Source of the DNA: Streptomyces sp. NBC_00775
GTDB lineage: Bacteria > Actinomycetota > Actinomycetes > Streptomycetales > Streptomycetaceae
Assembly (NCBI RefSeq): GCF_036347135.1
Contig: NZ_CP108938.1
Span: 5,146,001-5,210,000 of the forward strand
Reading direction: 5' to 3'
DNA: 64,000 bases
Shown here: positions 62,547 through 64,000 of the stretch, one piece after another
Position numbering within the stretch: the stretch's first letter is position 1
Layout: each line of letters opens with the position of its first letter
Translations under genes and position numbers: made by a program
The notes under the pieces: model-generated
The model's input: only the letters and a program-made list of their open reading frames with translations
Database searches by the model: none
What the model was told of the DNA's origin: nothing

Positions 62547-63593
62547 TCAGCTGAAGAACGGGTCGTCCACGACGTGAACCCAGCCGCCGTCCGGCTGGCG
62601 TCGGAGGATCTCGGTGGTGGTGGAGATCACCGGCTCCGGTCCGGCTCCGGTGAGGGTGGCGTTGTTCGACACCAGGGCGACGTCGTCGACCTGTCGGATC
62701 TCGCGCGGTTCGAGCTTGAGGCGGGCACCGCTGTCGACCATCTGCCGCATGGCCTGGCGGATGGCGTCCGCGCCCACCAGGTGGGTTCCGGGAGTGGGGA
62801 CGAAGTGGGCGTTCGGCTCGTAGAGCGACACCAGACCCTCGACGTCACCGGCCTCCAGGTACTCCATGAACAAGGTCCCCACCTGCTGGGGCGTCTCGGC
62901 ACGGCGCCGGGCGGTGACGCCGACCGGCTTGTCGCCCCAGCCGGCCGCGGCGATCAGGTCGTACCAGCTGGGCTGGGCGCCGTAGGGCAGGTGGCGGCGC
63001 AGCAGCTCGCCCGGGAAGGTGATCGGGGACGCCTTGTGGGGCTTGGCCAGGGCCTGGGTGATGATCGCGTCGCTGAGCCCGTAGGCCAGGTCCTGACGCG
63101 GCAGCAGGGCGTGCACTTCGTCGGCGAGGCCGGCCGGAAGGCTCTCACGCCGGGCTCCGAGGATGTCGGTGGCGATGCCTGCCTGGGCCAGCGCCACCTC
63201 CGTGCCCTTCCGCGAGGCGATGCCGTCCGAGGTGTGCAGAGCGATGGCGTCCCAGGCGACGGCGATACGCCGTTCCTCGACACCGCGCTCACGGAGGAAC
63301 GCCGCCGCGATGTCGGCGCCGTCGACTTCGAAACGCTGGTCGCCGTTGCCCTCCTCGCTCAGTCCGATGTCGTGCAGGACGCAGCTGACGAACAGCAGCT
63401 CGTCGTCGTAGTCGGTACCGGCGCGCAGACCCTGGTTCTGGGCATGGGCCCGAGCGAAGACGTAGCTGCGGACGCTGTGATGGTGAACGAAGGCAGGCGT
63501 GGCCTGTGCCGCATAGGCGTATGCGTCCCGGGCGAGGCTCGTGTCGGGGAGGTCGAGCTGGTCGAAGACGGACAGGTGTGCGTCGGTGGTCAT
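62547..63593 (-). CDS. HD-domain / SnoaL-like fusion protein
   Basis: The 348-residue protein begins at the ATG behind AAGGAGA. Residues 10-215 form an HD-type domain (HHHSVRSYVFARAHAQ, VLHDIGL, EVDGADIAAAF) related to cyanamide-hydratase-like HD proteins. The C-terminal 115 residues (LFMEYLEAGDVEGLVSLYEPNAHFVPTPG) are a SnoaL/NTF2-like domain. The fusion is unusual; its substrate could be a cluster intermediate. It faces the ketosynthase gene tail-to-tail, and may not belong to the cluster. Confidence 0.82.
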   Translation of the reverse strand: MTTDAHLSVFDQLDLPDTSLARDAYAYAAQATPAFVHHHSVRSYVFARAHAQNQGLRAGTDYDDELLFVSCVLHDIGLSEEGNGDQRFEVDGADIAAAFLRERGVEERRIAVAWDAIALHTSDGIASRKGTEVALAQAGIATDILGARRESLPAGLADEVHALLPRQDLAYGLSDAIITQALAKPHKASPITFPGELLRRHLPYGAQPSWYDLIAAAGWGDKPVGVTARRRAETPQQVGTLFMEYLEAGDVEGLVSLYEPNAHFVPTPGTHLVGADAIRQAMRQMVDSGARLKLEPREIRQVDDVALVSNNATLTGAGPEPVISTTTEILRRQPDGGWVHVVDDPFFS

Positions 63594-63756
63594 GATGGTC
63601 TCCTTCATTTGGGCCCGGTCCGGGACAGATCGCCACGGTGGCCGGGCGCCATGCGGCGCGGGCTCACCCCTGCCGGGTATGGGGCGTGCGGCTGCACGGC
63701 CCGTGGAGCGACAGCCGATCGCCCACGGGGAGGGATGTGCGGCTGGAGTGCTGTGC

Positions 63757-64000
63757 TTACAGCTGGGCGACGAACGCGCCGATGTGCGCGGCCACCTGGT
63801 CGGGCACTTCAAGGGGCGAGAGGTGGCCGGTGTCCTTCAGGACGGTCAGCGTGGCGGTCGGGATCAGCGGCAACAGGTGGTCGGCAAGCACGGTCGGCGG
63901 GTCGACCTTGTCGTGGCTGCCCGCGAGAACCAGCACCGGCACCTCGATGGCCGAGACGCCGGCCGACACGTCCTGGAGCAGGCCCTGGCGCGGCCACTCG
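63757..64000 (-). CDS. Alpha/beta hydrolase (C-terminal part; gene runs off the window)
   Basis: The visible 80 residues have the late acid D in VLVLAGSHDKVDPP and the catalytic His in LKDTGHLSPLEVPDQV, typical of alpha/beta-fold hydrolases. The nucleophile region lies outside the window. It is in the same direction as the HD-SnoaL gene, so the two may form an operon. Confidence 0.85.
   Translation of the reverse strand, partial: EWPRQGLLQDVSAGVSAIEVPVLVLAGSHDKVDPPTVLADHLLPLIPTATLTVLKDTGHLSPLEVPDQVAAHIGAFVAQL

Overview
The window is high-GC actinobacterial DNA and almost certainly Streptomyces. The evidence is GC-rich coding sequence, GTG starts, ATGA/GTGA translational coupling, a rare in-frame TTA (bldA-type) codon, secreted multi-domain plant cell-wall hydrolases, a Streptomyces-type contractile injection system and dispersed Streptomyces intergenic repeats. 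No plasmid or phage replication gene and no intact integrase is present.

Region 1 (1-15.5 kb). A tRNA-Gly(CCC) is followed by a vapBC toxin-antitoxin pair. Next comes a hemicellulose-degrading group: an ECF-type sigma factor fused to a zinc anti-sigma motif, membrane segments and an arabinose-binding (AbfB/CBM42) domain; a GH10-CBM13-GH62 xylanase/arabinofuranosidase; a polysaccharide deacetylase; a GH2 hydrolase with a ricin-type lectin domain; a CBM13-GH74 xyloglucanase; and a CBM13-GH62 arabinofuranosidase. The enzymes together cover arabinoxylan and xyloglucan. The fused sigma factor is a plausible membrane sensor for released arabinose side chains.

Region 2 (15.5-44.7 kb). A complete extracellular contractile injection system (eCIS) lies between two partial copies of the tRNA-Gly 3' end. 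It has a sheath, two tube-type proteins, a LysM tube-linker protein, a VgrG-like spike, a PAAR tip, gp25, gpJ-like and gpI-like baseplate proteins, an AAA ATPase, a DUF4255 cap, a LuxR regulator and several membrane or secreted accessory proteins. Two likely cargo proteins are encoded at its edges: an HELTH metallopeptidase-like protein and a DUF4157 protein with a DRGH-type nuclease domain. A 1040-residue disordered protein rich in VQR motifs sits between the tube genes. I see no tail fibre gene and no tape-measure of recognisable type. A LysR regulator, a quinone-oxidoreductase-like enzyme and a SnoaL-like protein close this segment.

Region 3 (44.7-53.7 kb). This holds gene remnants (an SDR tail, an MmyB-type regulator tail, a BBE oxidase tail and a second, truncated vapBC joined directly to a tRNA-Gly scar). 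They surround a sigma factor/CU044_5270-type pair, a lipoprotein L,D-transpeptidase and an operon for a DUF3494 ice-binding-like surface protein, a DUF5819 protein and an HTTM membrane protein.

Region 4 (53.7-64 kb). A compact biosynthetic locus carries a two-gene ABC transporter, two cytochromes P450, a class I terpene synthase, a condensation/PapA-type acyltransferase, an acyl carrier protein, a ketosynthase, an HD-SnoaL fusion and the end of an alpha/beta hydrolase. The gene content suggests an oxidised terpenoid esterified with an ACP-borne acyl group. This is the strongest candidate for an undescribed system in the window.

The sequence also records repeated integration at one tRNA gene. 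Four partial copies of the tRNA-Gly 3' end (about 6.85, 15.43, 44.69 and 53.24 kb) share an upstream arm, but no integrase remains.
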